A stretch of 64,000 bases of DNA from Amphibalanus amphitrite (taxonomy: Eukaryota > Arthropoda > Thecostraca > Balanomorpha > Balanidae), in assembly GCF_019059575.1 (NCBI RefSeq), contig NW_024882031.1:1-64000 (forward strand). Reading direction: 5' to 3'. The position numbers and the translations under genes are program-made. Below the pieces are notes generated by a model. That model made no database searches, had not been told where the DNA came from, and saw only the letters and a list, made by a program, of their open reading frames with translations. Each line of letters starts with the position of its first letter. Positions within the stretch are counted from its first letter, which is position 1. This document shows positions 34,727 through 46,446 of the stretch, one piece after another.

Positions 34727-35172
34727 CGGCACCTGATCCGGCGGTATCTTCGGTTTCGTAGTCGGCGACGTTGTCGGGTTCTTCTCTCGGGGGGGGGGGG
34801 GGTCCCCGTCGGGGCCGCCGCCTCCCCTCCCGCCGGCGCTATCGGGAGGGGGCGTGGCCCGGTGGTTAATTACTTATTGGGCCGGTGGCCGCGGCGCTCT
34901 GCGCGCTGCGGCTTCCCGGCCCGGACGGATGTCGTGAAGTGAAGAGTCGAGAAGTCTTGGAGGAGGTCCGGGAGAGCAGCGGTGACGGCGGGAGGCCGCC
35001 CCCGCCACCCCCCGGAGAGGGCACGATGACTCCCGTTTGGCGACCCGCAGCCGGAGTCGGCCGGCCGCGGGCAGGCCCGAAGGCCAACGCCCCCCACCAC
35101 TGGACGGCGGGAGTCTCCAGGGGCCGGGAGTCTTTGGGGGCGGCGCCCCGTTAGTCGCCGCCCCCAAAGGCG
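34727..35172 (-). mobile_element. Probable upstream part of LINE 1
   Basis: Removing LINE 2 joins the GGAGAAGCCACTTG end here to the endonuclease start at 31595 without a gap, so this GC-rich stretch should be LINE 1 sequence upstream of the endonuclease. No ORF1 (CCHC) protein is recognised. A G14 run is at about 34789-34802. A palindrome CTTTGGGGGCGGCG / CGCCGCCCCCAAAG lies at 35132-35168. Confidence 0.5.
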
Positions 35173-35669
35173 TTGTACTGGTCTTGTAGGTTCTGTAGAA
35201 AATGTGGCATCACCTTGGCCACAATCGATACCCTATCCCTGATGATGAGTTAGTGTTTTAGGGCGCACCAGCAACGAGGCTATATGACGCCTATGATACC
35301 CTATATACTATCATCTACTATACTATCATCCGTCAGGATTTTTGTGCACGCATCATTAATTGTTGTTTTCTGGCTTTCAGATCTAATTTGATGTTGATTG
35401 CTGCGATTTGAAGCACGGAGGAAGATAGAAGGCCCGCCGGTGTTGTTGGGCTCCACGCCGGAAGGACCGCTGGCGAAGTAGCAGAGTTATGTTCAACAAG
35501 CTGCCTGGGAGCCTGTGCTATCGGAATAAGGAGCTTGCTGTGAGATTGACGAGTGGCCGAGAACAATACAGCTTCTGTTAAACATAAAAGAGAAAAGACC
35601 CACAAAAGGAGGCGGGATTCCAGCAGGATTCCCGAGTTCATCAAGCAGCGTCAAAACGCAACGAGAGGC
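35173..35669. other. Unassigned sequence before the satellite
   Basis: The minus strand is open for about 100 codons (35333-35644), but I recognise no family in it. It may be repeat-derived. Confidence 0.4.
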
Positions 35670-38580
35670 AACAACCCTACTTACCCTACCCCACCTACCC
35701 TACTTACCTTACCCCACCTACCCTACTTGCCCTAACCCACCTAACTTAACCACCCTACCCTACCTACCCATCCCTATCCTAACCTACCCCATCTACCCTA
35801 CCTTCCCCACACAGCACCACCTTACCCACAACACCCGACCCTCCTACCTACCTTACCTACCCACACTTCACCAACATACCCTGTCTACCCAACCCACCCT
35901 ACCTACCCAACACTACCCCACCCTACCTAACCCTACCCCACCCCACCTTATCTTATCCCACCCTACCTAACCTTACCCCACCCTACCTACCCTACCCAAC
36001 TTATCCAACCCTACCCAATTCTACCCTACCTACCCAAGTCTATCTTACCCAAGCCTACCCAGCCCTACCCTACCGACCCGAGCATTCCCTACCCTACCCA
36101 ACCCTACCAGTACCCAACCATACCTTATCTACCTAACCATACCTTATCCACCCAACTCTACCTTAGTTCACCCAAGCCTACCCAACACCACCGTCCACCA
36201 TACCTTACGAAGCCTACCCTACCCTACCTTACCTGCCCGTACCCAACCCTTCTTAGCCTTCCCAAGCCTACCTTCCTAAGCCTAACCCTACCTGTGCCTA
36301 CCCAAGCCTACCCTACCTACCCGAGCCTACCTGTACCCAACTATACTTAATCTACTCAACCCTACCTGAGCCCACCCAACCCCACCCTACTTACCCAACC
36401 CTACCTAAGCCTTCCCAAGCCTATCCTACCTAAGCTTACCCAACCCTTCCTAACCTTACCCAAGCCTACCCTACCTACCCTACCCAACCCTACCTGTACC
36501 TACCCAAGCTTACCCTACCTACCCGAGCCTACATGTACCCAACTCTACCTAAGCCCACCCAGTCCTACCTAAGCCTTCCAAGCCTACCCTACCTAAGCCT
36601 ACCCAACCCAACCCAAGCCTACCTTCCCTACCCGAGCCTACCCTACCCTAGCCTACCCCACCTAAGCAACCCTACCCAAGCCTACCCTACCTAGCCAAGC
36701 CTAACCTACCTACCCGAGCCTACCCCCTTCCCAACCCTACCTGCCTACCCGAGCCTACCCTACTCAACCCTACCTTATCTACCCAACCTTACCTAAGCCC
36801 ACCCAACCCTACCTAAGCCCACCTAACCCTATCCAAGCCTACCCTACCTACCCGAGCCTACCCTACCATACCTTACTCAACCATGCCTAAGCTCACCCAA
36901 GCCTATCCAACCCTACCCAACCCGAGCCTTCCCTACCCTTAACAACCCTACCTGTACCCAACCACACCTGAACTACCCAATTATACCTTACCTTTCTAAC
37001 CCTACCTAAGCCCATCCAACCCTATCGAAGCCTACCCAACCCCACCCTACCACCGAAGGCTACCCTACCTACCCACCAACCCTACCTAAGCCAACCCAGC
37101 CCTACCTAAGCCTTCCCAAACCTACCCTACCCAACCCTACCTAAGCCTACCCTACTCAACCCTACCTAAGCCTACCCAACCCAACCCAAGCCTACCTTCC
37201 CTACCCGAGCCTACCCTACCCTAGCCTACCCAACCTAAGCCTACCCTACCTAGCCAAGCTACCCTTCCCAACCCTACCTGCCTACCCGAGCCTACCCTAT
37301 TCAGTATTCAACCCTAGCTTATCTACCCAACCCTACCTTACCCTATTCAAGCCTACCCTACCTACCCGAGCCTACCCTACCATACCCTTCTCAACCATAC
37401 CCAAGCCTACCCAACCCTACCCTACCTACCCGAGCCTTCCCTACCCTAGCCAACCCTACCTGTACCCAACCACACCTTATCTACCCAATTATACCTTACA
37501 TACCTAACCGTATCCAATCCTACCCAACCCCACCCTACTAACCCAAGCCTACCCTACCCTACCCCTACCTACCCAAGCCTACCCTACCTACCCGAGCCTA
37601 CCTGTACCCAACTAAACTTAATCTACCCAATCCTACCTACCCGAGCCTACCCTACCTACCCGAGCCTACCCTACCTACCCGAGCCTACCATACCCTACTT
37701 AGCCATACCTAAGCTCACCCAACCCTACCCTACCAACCCGAGCCTTCCCTACCCTTTCCAACCCTACCTGTACTCAACCACACCTTATCTGCCAAATTAT
37801 ATCTTATCTAACTCTACCTAAGCCTACCCAACCCTATCCAAGCCTACCCATCCCCACCCTACCTAAGCCTACCCAACCCAAGCCTACCTTCCCTACTCAA
37901 GCCTACCCTACCTAAGCCTACCCAAGCCTACCCTACCTAGCCAAGCCTACCCTACCCGTCCCAACCCTTCCTGCCTACCCGAGCCTACCCTATTCAACCC
38001 TACCTTATCTACCCAACCTTACCTAAGCCCACCCAACCCTACCTAACCCTACCCAAGCCTACCCTACCTACCCGAGCCTACCCTACCTACCCACCTGTAC
38101 CCAACCACACCTTATGTACCCAATTATGCCTTACCTACCTAACCCTACCTAAGCCCACCCAACCCTATCCAATCCTACCCAACCCCACCCTACCACCGAA
38201 GCCACCCTACCTACCCAAGCTTACCTGTACCCAACTTTACTTTATCTACCCAATCCTACCTTAGCCTACCCAACCCTACCTAAGCCCATCCAAGCCTACC
38301 CAAGCCTACCTGTAACCAACTTAACTTTATCTACCCAACCCTACTTAAGCCCACCCAACCCTACCTAAGCCCACCCAACCCTATCCAAGCCTACCCTACC
38401 CAGTCAAGCCTACCCTACCTAGCCAAGCGCCTACCCGAGCATACCTGTGCCCAACTTAACTTAATCAACTCAACCCTACCTAAGCCCACTCAACCCTACC
38501 CGACCCCACCTACCCTACCCTACCCTACCCTACCCTACCCTACCCTACCCTACCCTACCCTACCCTACCCTACCATACAC
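35670..38580 (-). repeat. Telomere-like degenerate pentamer satellite, 2.9 kb
   Basis: The plus strand is almost free of G and built of CCTAC, CCTAA, CCCAA and CCTAAG blocks. On the minus strand it reads GGTAGG, TTAGG and GGGTAGG. A pure (CCCTA)n run lies at 38513-38573. The arthropod telomere repeat is TTAGG, so this looks like a diverged interstitial or subtelomeric relative. Short patches of the same kind occur at 57175-57290, 57798-57835 and 57950-58020. No long open frame of interest. Confidence 0.85.
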
Positions 38581-38589
38581 TACAACCTT

Positions 38590-39060
38590 GTCTTACCTGG
38601 CAAACACTGAAAATTTTTATGAAATAAATTTTTATTAGATTATTTTTTTTATCATTTTAATTTTTTTGATATTTTTTTTTTTGAAAAGGTGGAACGCTTC
38701 ACGATTTTGCGTGTCATCCTTGCGCTCTTCTCTGTAGGAAGGTCTCCACAGGCTGTGTTCCATTTCGTTCCATTTCGTTCCATTTTCACCGTCGGGTCTG
38801 GCGGCGAGCGTGTTCCAAGTACGGCCGGCATGTTCCATTTACGTTCCATTTGTGTTCCATATGCCGCCGTAGCATGGCAGCGCCCGCCCGCGCTTGGAAC
38901 AAATGGAACCAATTGGAACGTCCCGGCCGCCGGCCACCTGTTTCATTTACGTTCCATAAATGTTCCATATGCGGCCGCCGCGCAGAGGCGCGCCCAGCGT
39001 CGGCGGTACCGGAGGCGGTCTCGGTAGTTAGCGCCACCGTCGGTAGTTAGCGCCACCGTC
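38590..39060. repeat. Region with repeated GTTCCATTT motif
   Basis: GTTCCATTT or GTTCCATA occurs about ten times between 38755 and 38970, with GGAACAAATGGAAC inverted once. The spacing is irregular. No gene is seen. Confidence 0.5.
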
Positions 39061-39065
39061 GACTG

Positions 39066-40578
39066 GCGGCCGCCCGGCGATTGCCGCCGCGGCGCCCGGT
39101 GGTAGCTCGCATCAATGGCACGACCGCACGGGCGTTCAATATTGTGCCCACATCGTATATGGTATTATTGACACCGCTAATAAGTTACACCGCTTTATTA
39201 GTGCTGTCGCCTAGCAGCGAGATAATAATTCCTTCGTGTCCTTTTTTACTACGCCGTTTGTGCTGCTACTTGTTATTGGAAGCGTGGCTCGGCGATTTGT
39301 GTCTCGAGAGACGCTTCCGGTGTGCCACACGGTCCAAAGGGTGGAAAGCTCCAGTTCGTCTTGCGGCTTGAACTAGTTTGGTTGCTGAGTTTTGTCAGTG
39401 GTCTCTGTGTAAGATTCGTCGCAAGCCAAGATTGGTATTGGTTGGTCCATTCCTGGCATTGCTTTTGAAGTTTCGGAGGCCCGTTGCTGGCCTCCCTTTC
39501 TAGCTCTGGCTGGCCCACTTTGCTGGCCCCTTTCTAAGTTTTGTATATTTATATATATATATATATATATATCTCACCATAGATAACATGCTTAATAACA
39601 TATAGTAGCATAACATAACATAGTAATATCAACAAAAGTATCCATAAGCAAGTCGTTTTTTCGTCTTTCTGCTGACGTGGGCATTCATCGTCTCAGGTTT
39701 ATTGTCGTATGTGCGATCTGTAAATGCTGTGACGGCGCAATTAAGTATGTAAGCATATAGTTTTACGTCTTTCTGCTGACGTGGTGATGCATCGTCTCAG
39801 GATTTTTGTCGTATGTGCGAAACTGATCGGTCGATTTGTGATCTGGAAGTGTTGTGACGACGCAGTCGGCAATGCGCGAAAGTGTCGCCAAGGCCGATGT
39901 GATGTGTTTTGCTATGGCGCCACTTGCTGATATGTTTCAAAATAATACAGGAACCACACGCGTGCGTAGACACGTGTGGGCGTTCGCCACTACCCAGCAT
40001 CGGTTTTTCCCATTCACCTAGTCCCAAGGTGCCGCCGTCTTCTAGTTCCACCTCCCGACCGAATATTACCGTTTGTCCGACTCGACTCGACGCGGCCGCC
40101 CGGCGATTGCCGCCGCGGCGCCCGGTGGTAGCTCGCACGGGTAATCAATGGCACGACCGCACGGGCGTTCAATATTGTGCCCACATCGTATATGGTATTA
40201 TTGACGCCGCTAATAAGTTACACCGCTTTATTAGTGCTGTCGCCTAGCAGCGAGATAATAATTCCTTCGTGTCCTTTTTTACTACGCCGTTTGTGCTGCT
40301 ACTTGTTATTGGAAGCGTGGCTCGGCGATTTGTGTCTCGAGAGACGCTTCCGGTGTGCCACACGGTCCAAAGGGTGGAAAGCTCCAGTTCGTCTTGCGGC
40401 TTGAACTAGTTTGGTTGCTGAGTTTTGTCAGTGGTCTCTGTGTAAGATTCGTCGCAAGCCAAGATTGGTATTGGTTGGTCCATTCCTGGCATTGCTTTTG
40501 AAGTTTCGGAGGCCCGTTGCTGGCCTCCCTTTCTAGCTCTGGCTGGCCCACTTTGCTGGCCCCTTTCTAAGTTTTGTA

Positions 40579-40614
<36 letters not shown>

Positions 40615-41550
40615 ACCATAGATAACATGCTTAATAACATATAGTAGCATAACATAACATAGTAATATCAACAAAAGTATCCATAAGCAAGTCGTTTTTC
40701 GTCTTTCTGCTGACGTGGGCATTCATCGTCTCAGGTTTATTGTCGTATGTGCGATCTGTAAATGCTGTGACGGCGCAATTAAGTATGTAAGCATATAGTT
40801 TTACGTCTTTCTGCTGACGTGGTGATGCATCGTCTCAGGATTTTTGTCGTATGTGCGAAACTGATCGGTCGATTTGTGATCTGGAAGTGTTGTGACGACG
40901 CAGTCGGCAATGCTCGAAAGTGTCGCCAAGGCCGATGTGATGTGTTTTGCTATGGCGCCACTTGCTGATATGTTTCAAAATAATACAGGAACCACACGCG
41001 TGCGTAGACATGTGTGGGCGTTCGCCACTACCCAGCATCGGTTTTTCCCATTCACCTAGTCCCAAGGTGCCGCCGTCTTCTAGTTCCACCTCCCGACCGA
41101 ATATTACCGTTTGTCCGACTCGACTCGACGCGGCCGCCCGGCGATTGCCGCCGCGGCGCCCGGTGGTAGCTCGCACGGGTAATCAATGGCACGACCGCAC
41201 GGGCGTTCAATATTGTGCCCACATCGTATATGGTATTATTGACGCCGCTAATAAGTTCCACCGCTTTATAAGTGCTGTCGCCTAGCAGCGAGATAATAAT
41301 TCCTTCGTGTCCTTTTTTTACTACGCCGTTTGTGCTGCTACTTGTTATTGGAAGCGTGGCGCGGCGATTTGTGTCTCGAGAGACGCTTCCGGTGTGCCAC
41401 GCTGTCCAAAGGGCGGAAAGTTCCAGTTCGTCTTGTGGTTGGAACGAGTTTGGTTGCTGAGTTTTGTCAGTGGTCTCTGTGTAAGATTCGTCGCAAGCCA
41501 AGATTGGTATTGGTTGGTCCATTCCTGGCATTGCTTTTGAAGTTTCGGAG
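39066..41550 (+). repeat. Tandem array, about 1.03-kb unit, 2.4 copies
   Basis: Unit starts (CGGCCGCCCGGCGATTGCCG) are at 39066, 40092 and 41130. Copies 1 and 2 are nearly identical. Copy 3 breaks off at about 41550, where it joins a DUF6729-like exon. Each unit has a (TA)n tract and ends in the GGCCAGCAA-type minisatellite. The first copy lacks a short insert (GGGTAATC) found in the others after GCTCGCAC. Open frames of 75-113 codons repeat with the array and look non-coding. Confidence 0.9.
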
Positions 41551-41822
41551 GCCCGGGAACGTGTCCAAGGGGCCGTACCGTCGCGTGCTGGACACATCGG
41601 GGTGGCACTACCTGGCCGGGGAGTACCACTCCTGTGGCCAGTGCGCGGGCACCTTCGTCTCTTATGACCACCGTCTCCTGCGCCAGCTGCCGGACGGCCG
41701 GCGCGGCCTCTTCCCAGCCGTGCTCACGCACATGCTGGCGTGCGACCGGGCCGCGATCGTGCGCCTGCAGGGCCGTACGCTCGGCAACAGTCCGACCGCC
41801 TGCCGTAACAGCACGGCCTATA
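41551..41822 (+). pseudogene. DUF6729-like exon copy, diverged
   Basis: The frame reads KGPYRRVLDTSGWHYLAG, then EYHSCGQC (a CxxC), LLRQLPDGRRGLFPAVL, THMLACDR and LQGRTLGNSPTA. This aligns along its whole length with exon 60287-60625. It is the most diverged copy in the window, so it stems from an older duplication or a different paralogue. It is fused on the left to the 1.03-kb array, has no splice acceptor, and loses similarity near 41815. Isolated exon fragment, probably dead. Confidence 0.75.
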
Positions 41823-42129
41823 GGTGCACGAGGAGACCTGGGCTGCGGCTGCGCTGGCGACGGTCTACTACTACGACAGTCGCCGACACCGGTAGTTGAA
41901 ACAAATACAATGCGCGAGCGTGTGGAAAATGTACTCGAATGAATGTAAGTAGACACGTAAATATTTTCATAGCAATAATGATAGGTTGGAGACGAACAGT
42001 AACTGTTTGAAGAACATGATTTCGGGCTGAAGCATGGCGGTACATGTTTCGTGCAAGTCGAAGTGTACGCGCGCACGTGTGAGTGCTGCACCAACCGCTG
42101 GCACCACCGCACCACAGTTTAGTGCTTGA

Positions 42130-43950
42130 CATTCACAAGTGCAACGAAATAAAATACACGACGCTTATGTAGCCCCAAGTACAAGTACAAGTAATTAAAT
42201 TACACAAGTACCAGTATACCTACTTATTACAAGTAAACGCACAACACGAAGTCATGCGCGTCCCATACAACATAACTGTAATAATAGGCTTAAATATACC
42301 TTGATGAACATGCTACGTATGTTATATAGGTATGTTTTTACGGGCATGGGCATACGGGCATGAGTTTTGTCAGTGGTCTCTGTGAAGATCGTCTTAAGCC
42401 AGGATTGGTATTGGTCCATTACTGGCTGGCATTGCTTTTGAAGTTTCGGAGGCCCGTTGCTGGCCTCCCTTTCTAGCTCTGGCTGGCCCACTTTGCTGGC
42501 CCCTTTTTAAGTTATGGTTGGCCCGTTTGCTGGCCCCTTTGCTGCCCTTTATGCAGGCCCACTTGCTGGCCCTTTTCCTTTGAAGTTTTTGTTAACCATT
42601 GCGTTCAGTTTCGTCACATGATGTGCGCGTTTTTGTGTGTAGCGTGGCGTTCAGTTTTGTGTCACGCCATGTGCGTGTTGTTCCCGAGTGTAGGGTGTCG
42701 CACAGCTGCCGGAACACGAGGTCGGCGTCGGACAGCTGGCCACGGCGCACCGAACATCGCCGCACTGCTAAGTACTATTAAGCCGGGGCGCTCAGGGGCG
42801 GGGAGCGGCGACGAGACGTAGGGGCCCAGCTGCCGCCGGAACTTGCCGGCAGTCCTCGGCTGCAGTCCCGTATGTCGCACCCCAGAGGCCACTCACAGGT
42901 ACACAGCCTCCATCGGGCCGTCGTGCTGACCGGCGGGCCACACGCCGCAACGAAATAAAATACACGACGCTTATGTAGCCCCAAGTACAAGTACAAGTAA
43001 TTGAAATTCACAAGTACCAGTATACCTACTTATTACAAGTAAACGCACAACACGAAATCATGCGCGTCCCATACAACATAACTAATAATAGACTTAAATA
43101 TACCTTGATGAACATGCTACGTATGTTATATAGGTATATTTTCACGGGCATGGGCATACGGGCATGAGTTTTGCCAGTGGTGTCTGTGAAGATCGTCTTA
43201 AGCCAGGATTGGTATTGGTCCATTACTGGCTGTCATTGCTTTTGAAGTTTCGGAGGCCCGTTGCTGGCCTCCCTTTCTAGCTCTGGCTGGCCCACTTTGC
43301 TGGCCCCTTTTTAAGTTTTGGTTGGCCCGTTTGCTGGCCCCTTTGCTGCCCTTTATGCAGGCCCACTTGGTGGCACTTTCCTTTGAAGGTTTTGAAGCAG
43401 ACAGCACAGCGTCCCGTTCAAAACTGTATTGCTTTCCGGCCGCTCACCCGGGGGCGTGTCACAGATACTGCCCGAGGCACGGGGCGAGTCCATTGGGACG
43501 AGAGGGGTGATCAGTATCCGAGGGAGAGAGGAAGGGAGGCCGCCGGTAGAGGCGAGAGCCGGTTATGACAGGTTCCGTCAATCGCTCCTTCAAACCAGAT
43601 AATAGACAACTCAAACCGACACTTCACACACACTCTGGCCATCTCCCCTCCTTTCTTGAACTGGATTTTGAAGTAGAAAATCCAGTGCGCACGTTACCCT
43701 CCCCCCCCCCCCCTCCATCGTTGGGCGTTATATGACATCAGCCTATGACATGCATGCGTGGCTTGCTTTGCTGGCCTTCCTTTGTCTTGCAGGCCCACTT
43801 GCTGGCCCTTTTCCTTTGAAGTTTTTGTTAACCCTTGCGTTCAGTTTCGTCACATGATGTGCGCGTTTTTGTGTGTAGCGTCTCTTTCAGTTTTGTGTCA
43901 CGCTGGCACCGCCGCCGGGACCGGCGATGCAACCTGTTCACTCAAGGACG
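42130..43950 (+). repeat. Mosaic of short duplicated blocks
   Basis: Three blocks recur here and downstream. Block a, about 230 bp (AGTACCAGTATACCTACTTA to TACGGGCATGGGCATACG), is at 42205, 43012, 44430, 46128 and 47034. Block b is a minisatellite of GGCCAGCAA units of 32-36 bp (minus strand) at 42440-42580, 43250-43390, 44820-44950 and 45590-45740. Block c (TGCGTTCAGTTTCGTCACATG) is at 42600, 43832 and 45335. A GC-rich stretch at 42690-42900 is open on the minus strand but unrecognised. A C14-like run is at 43700-43713. Confidence 0.75.
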
Positions 43951-43953
43951 AGT

Positions 43954-44208
43954 AAGTGGCGACGCAAGAAGCGGGTGGAGGCAGCAGCGGCCCAGCAGGG
44001 CCTCACGCCGCACCAGCTGGCGGTGGCGCTGGCTGAAGCGGAGGCCCGACCGGCCAGGGCCTACCGATGCCGCCAGTGCGGCGAATAGTTTGATACCCGG
44101 CATGCGCGGCACAGTGGGAGTGTGTTCTGTCCCGCCCGGGCGCCGGCTGGCCAGACTCGTGAGCAGTGGCTTGCTGAGAGGCGCGCGGCAGGCCGGCGTG
44201 GACAGTGA
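43954..44208 (+). pseudogene. C-terminal exon of the DUF6729 family, zinc-finger-like
   Basis: The frame reads KWRRKKRVEAAAAQQ, then YRCRQCGE, a TAG stop at 44086-44088, then FDTRHARHSGSVFCP and REQWLAERRAAGRRGQ, with a natural stop at 44206-44208. The C-x2-C ... H-x3-H ... C pattern and the closing EQWLA-type motif match what I recall of the C-termini of DUF6729 proteins in fish and invertebrates. The matching exon is absent downstream of the main copy at 58947-62161. The single in-frame stop inside the finger suggests a recent pseudogene, unless the assembly is wrong at that base. Confidence 0.6.
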
Positions 44209-44590
44209 AGGACAGTGACTAGAGGTGTTTTCAGTTTTATGTTCACAAGTCGTGGCGTCCAGTCACGACTTGTGAACATAAAACGGGCGCCGGCCGGCCG
44301 GCCAGCGGACGGTAACCGGCGGACAGCCACCCCTTACAGTTTTGTGCTTGACATTCACAAGTACAACGAATAAAATACACGACGCGTATGTAGCCCCAAG
44401 TAGGTACAAGTACAACTAAATAAAATACACAAGTACCAGTATACCTACTTATTACAAGTAAACGCACAACACGAAATCATGCGCGTCACATACAACATAA
44501 CTGTAATAATGGACTTGAATATACCTATATGAACATGCTACATATAGATATATTTTTACGGGCATGGGCATACGGGCATGAGTTTTGTCA

Positions 44591-44672
44591 CAGCTGACGG
44601 ACGCAGCGGACGTCATCGGCACGCCGCTGCTGAACGCGCCCGAGATGGCCTCTATCTGGGAGGAACAGCGGA
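44591..44672 (+). pseudogene. Fragment of exon 5 (main-copy numbering)
   Basis: LTDAADVIGTPLLNAPEMAS then IWEEQR, matching 61915-61995 of the main copy with two amino-acid changes. Both ends are cut sharply and fused to block a of the mosaic, so it is a relic. Confidence 0.8.
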
Positions 44673-46190
44673 CACGAAATCATGCGCGTCACATACAACA
44701 TAACTGTAATAATGGACTTGAATATACGTATATGAACATGCTATATATAGATATATTTTTACGGGCATGGGCATACGGGCATGAGTTTTGTCAGTGGTCT
44801 GCTTGCTTTTGAAGTTTCGGAGGCCCGTTGCTGGCCTCCCTTTCTAGCTCTGGCTGGCCCACTTTGCTGGCCCCTTTTTAAGTTTTGGTTGGCCCGTTTG
44901 CTGACCAATTTGCTGCCCTTCATGCAGGCCCACTTGGTGGCACTTTCCTTTGAAGGTTTTGAAGCAGACAGCACAGCGTCCCGTTCAAAACTGTATTGCT
45001 TCCCGGCCGCTCACCCGGGGTCGTGTCACAGATACTGCCCGAGGCACGGGGCGAGTCCATTGGGACGAGGTGTGACCAGTATCCGAGGGAGAGAGGAAGG
45101 GAGGCCGCCGGTAGAGGCGAGAGCCGGTTATGACAGGTTCCGTCAATCGCTCCTTCAAACCAGACAATATAGACAAAGTAGAAAATCCAGTGCGCACGTT
45201 ACCCCCCCCCCCCCATCGTTGGGCGTTATATGACATCAGCCTATGACATGCATGCGTGGCTTGCTTTGCTGGCCTTCCTTTGTCTTGCAGGCCCACTTGC
45301 TGGCCTTTTTCCTTTGAAGTTTTTGTTAACCCTTGCGTTCAGTTTCGTCACATGTCGTCACATGATGTGCGCGTTTTTGTGTGTAGCGTGGCTTTCAGTT
45401 TTGTGTCACGCCATGTGCGTGTTGTTCCCGAGTGTAGTGCCACACGGTCCAAAGGGTGGAAAGCTCCAGTTCGTCTTGCGGCTTGAACGAGTTTGGTTGC
45501 TGAGTTTTGTCAGTGGTCTCTGTGTAAGATTCGTCGCAAGCCAGGATTGGTATTGGTCCATTACTGGCTGGCATTGCTTTTGAAGTTTCGTAGGCCCGGT
45601 GCTGGCCTCCCTTTCTAGCACTGGCTGGCCGGCCCACTTTGCTGGCCCCTTTTTAAGTTTTGGTTGGCCCGTTTGCTGACCAATTTGCCGGCCCCCTTGT
45701 TGCTTTTTTGTAGGCCCACTTGATGGCCCTTTGCTTTGAAGTTTCCGTTGACCTTTGCATTGGCGCATTGGGGGTGACGTGTAGTGTGTTAGTCCAGTGG
45801 AGTGTTGGTTCTGGTTTTAAATAACTGTTGGTTTTGTAGACTCGCTCGGTCTCGCCGTCTCCCGGTCCGGGGCTCCGAACCTGACGAGGGGCTCCGGTCG
45901 CCCCTCGTCAGGCCCGATATGCGACGGCGCCGCAGCCGCTGCCCGGCGCGGCCCGCCAGCCAGTAGATGGCCGCCACGGCCCGCACGGGCGCCGGCCGGC
46001 CGGCCAGCGGACGGTAACCGGCGGACAGCCACCCCTTACAGTGTAGTGCTTCACAAGTACAACGAATAAAATACACGACGCGTATGTAGCCCCAAGTAGG
46101 TACAAGTACAACTAAATAAAATACACAAGTACCAGTATACCTACTTATTACAATTAAACGCACAACACGAAATCATGCGCGTCACATACA
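44673..46190 (+). repeat. Mosaic continued
   Basis: It contains a second copy of the 43380-43740 stretch at 44935-45235 (GGTTTTGAAGCAGACAGCAC, then a C10 run at 45203-45212). Further copies of the minisatellite and of TGCGTTCAGTTTCGTCAC are also present. GC-rich palindromic pieces near 45880-46020 (GACGAGGGGCTCCGG... with its inverse) share GGACGGTAACCGGCGGACAG with 44303. No gene is supported. Confidence 0.7.
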
Positions 46191-46194
46191 ACAT

Positions 46195-46446
46195 ACCAAG
46201 AAAGTAAGTAAATCGAAAACTTTCGATACCACTTTTGTCATTTGTCACCCGCCAGAATTACCGTGGCACTTGCGAGGATACCAAATGCAGTAACGCTAAT
46301 ACAGCCAACTCCTTCAATAAATTGTTAACGCTTTCGCTTCTTAATACTGCCGGAAAAAAGGTCACCGAATAATGAAACTATTAGTAAGAACATATGCTGA
46401 TACCGGTAGCCATCAGCGCTCAATCGGTCCGGCATGTAATTCTTTA
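46195..46446 (+). pseudogene. Exon 4 end plus intron copy (main-copy numbering)
   Basis: ACCAAGAAAGTAAGTAAATC and the following 240 bp match 60961-61224 of the main copy, that is, the last codons of exon 60774-60969 and most of the next intron. Copying of intron sequence shows the duplication was at DNA level. Confidence 0.85.

Noticed and set aside
35670-38580. True chromosome end
   Set aside because: The array is degenerate and flanked by other DNA on both sides, so it is interstitial here.
39066-41300. Repeated 75-113-codon frames in the 1.03-kb array
   Set aside because: They recur with the repeat on both strands, with no start context, splice signal or known domain.
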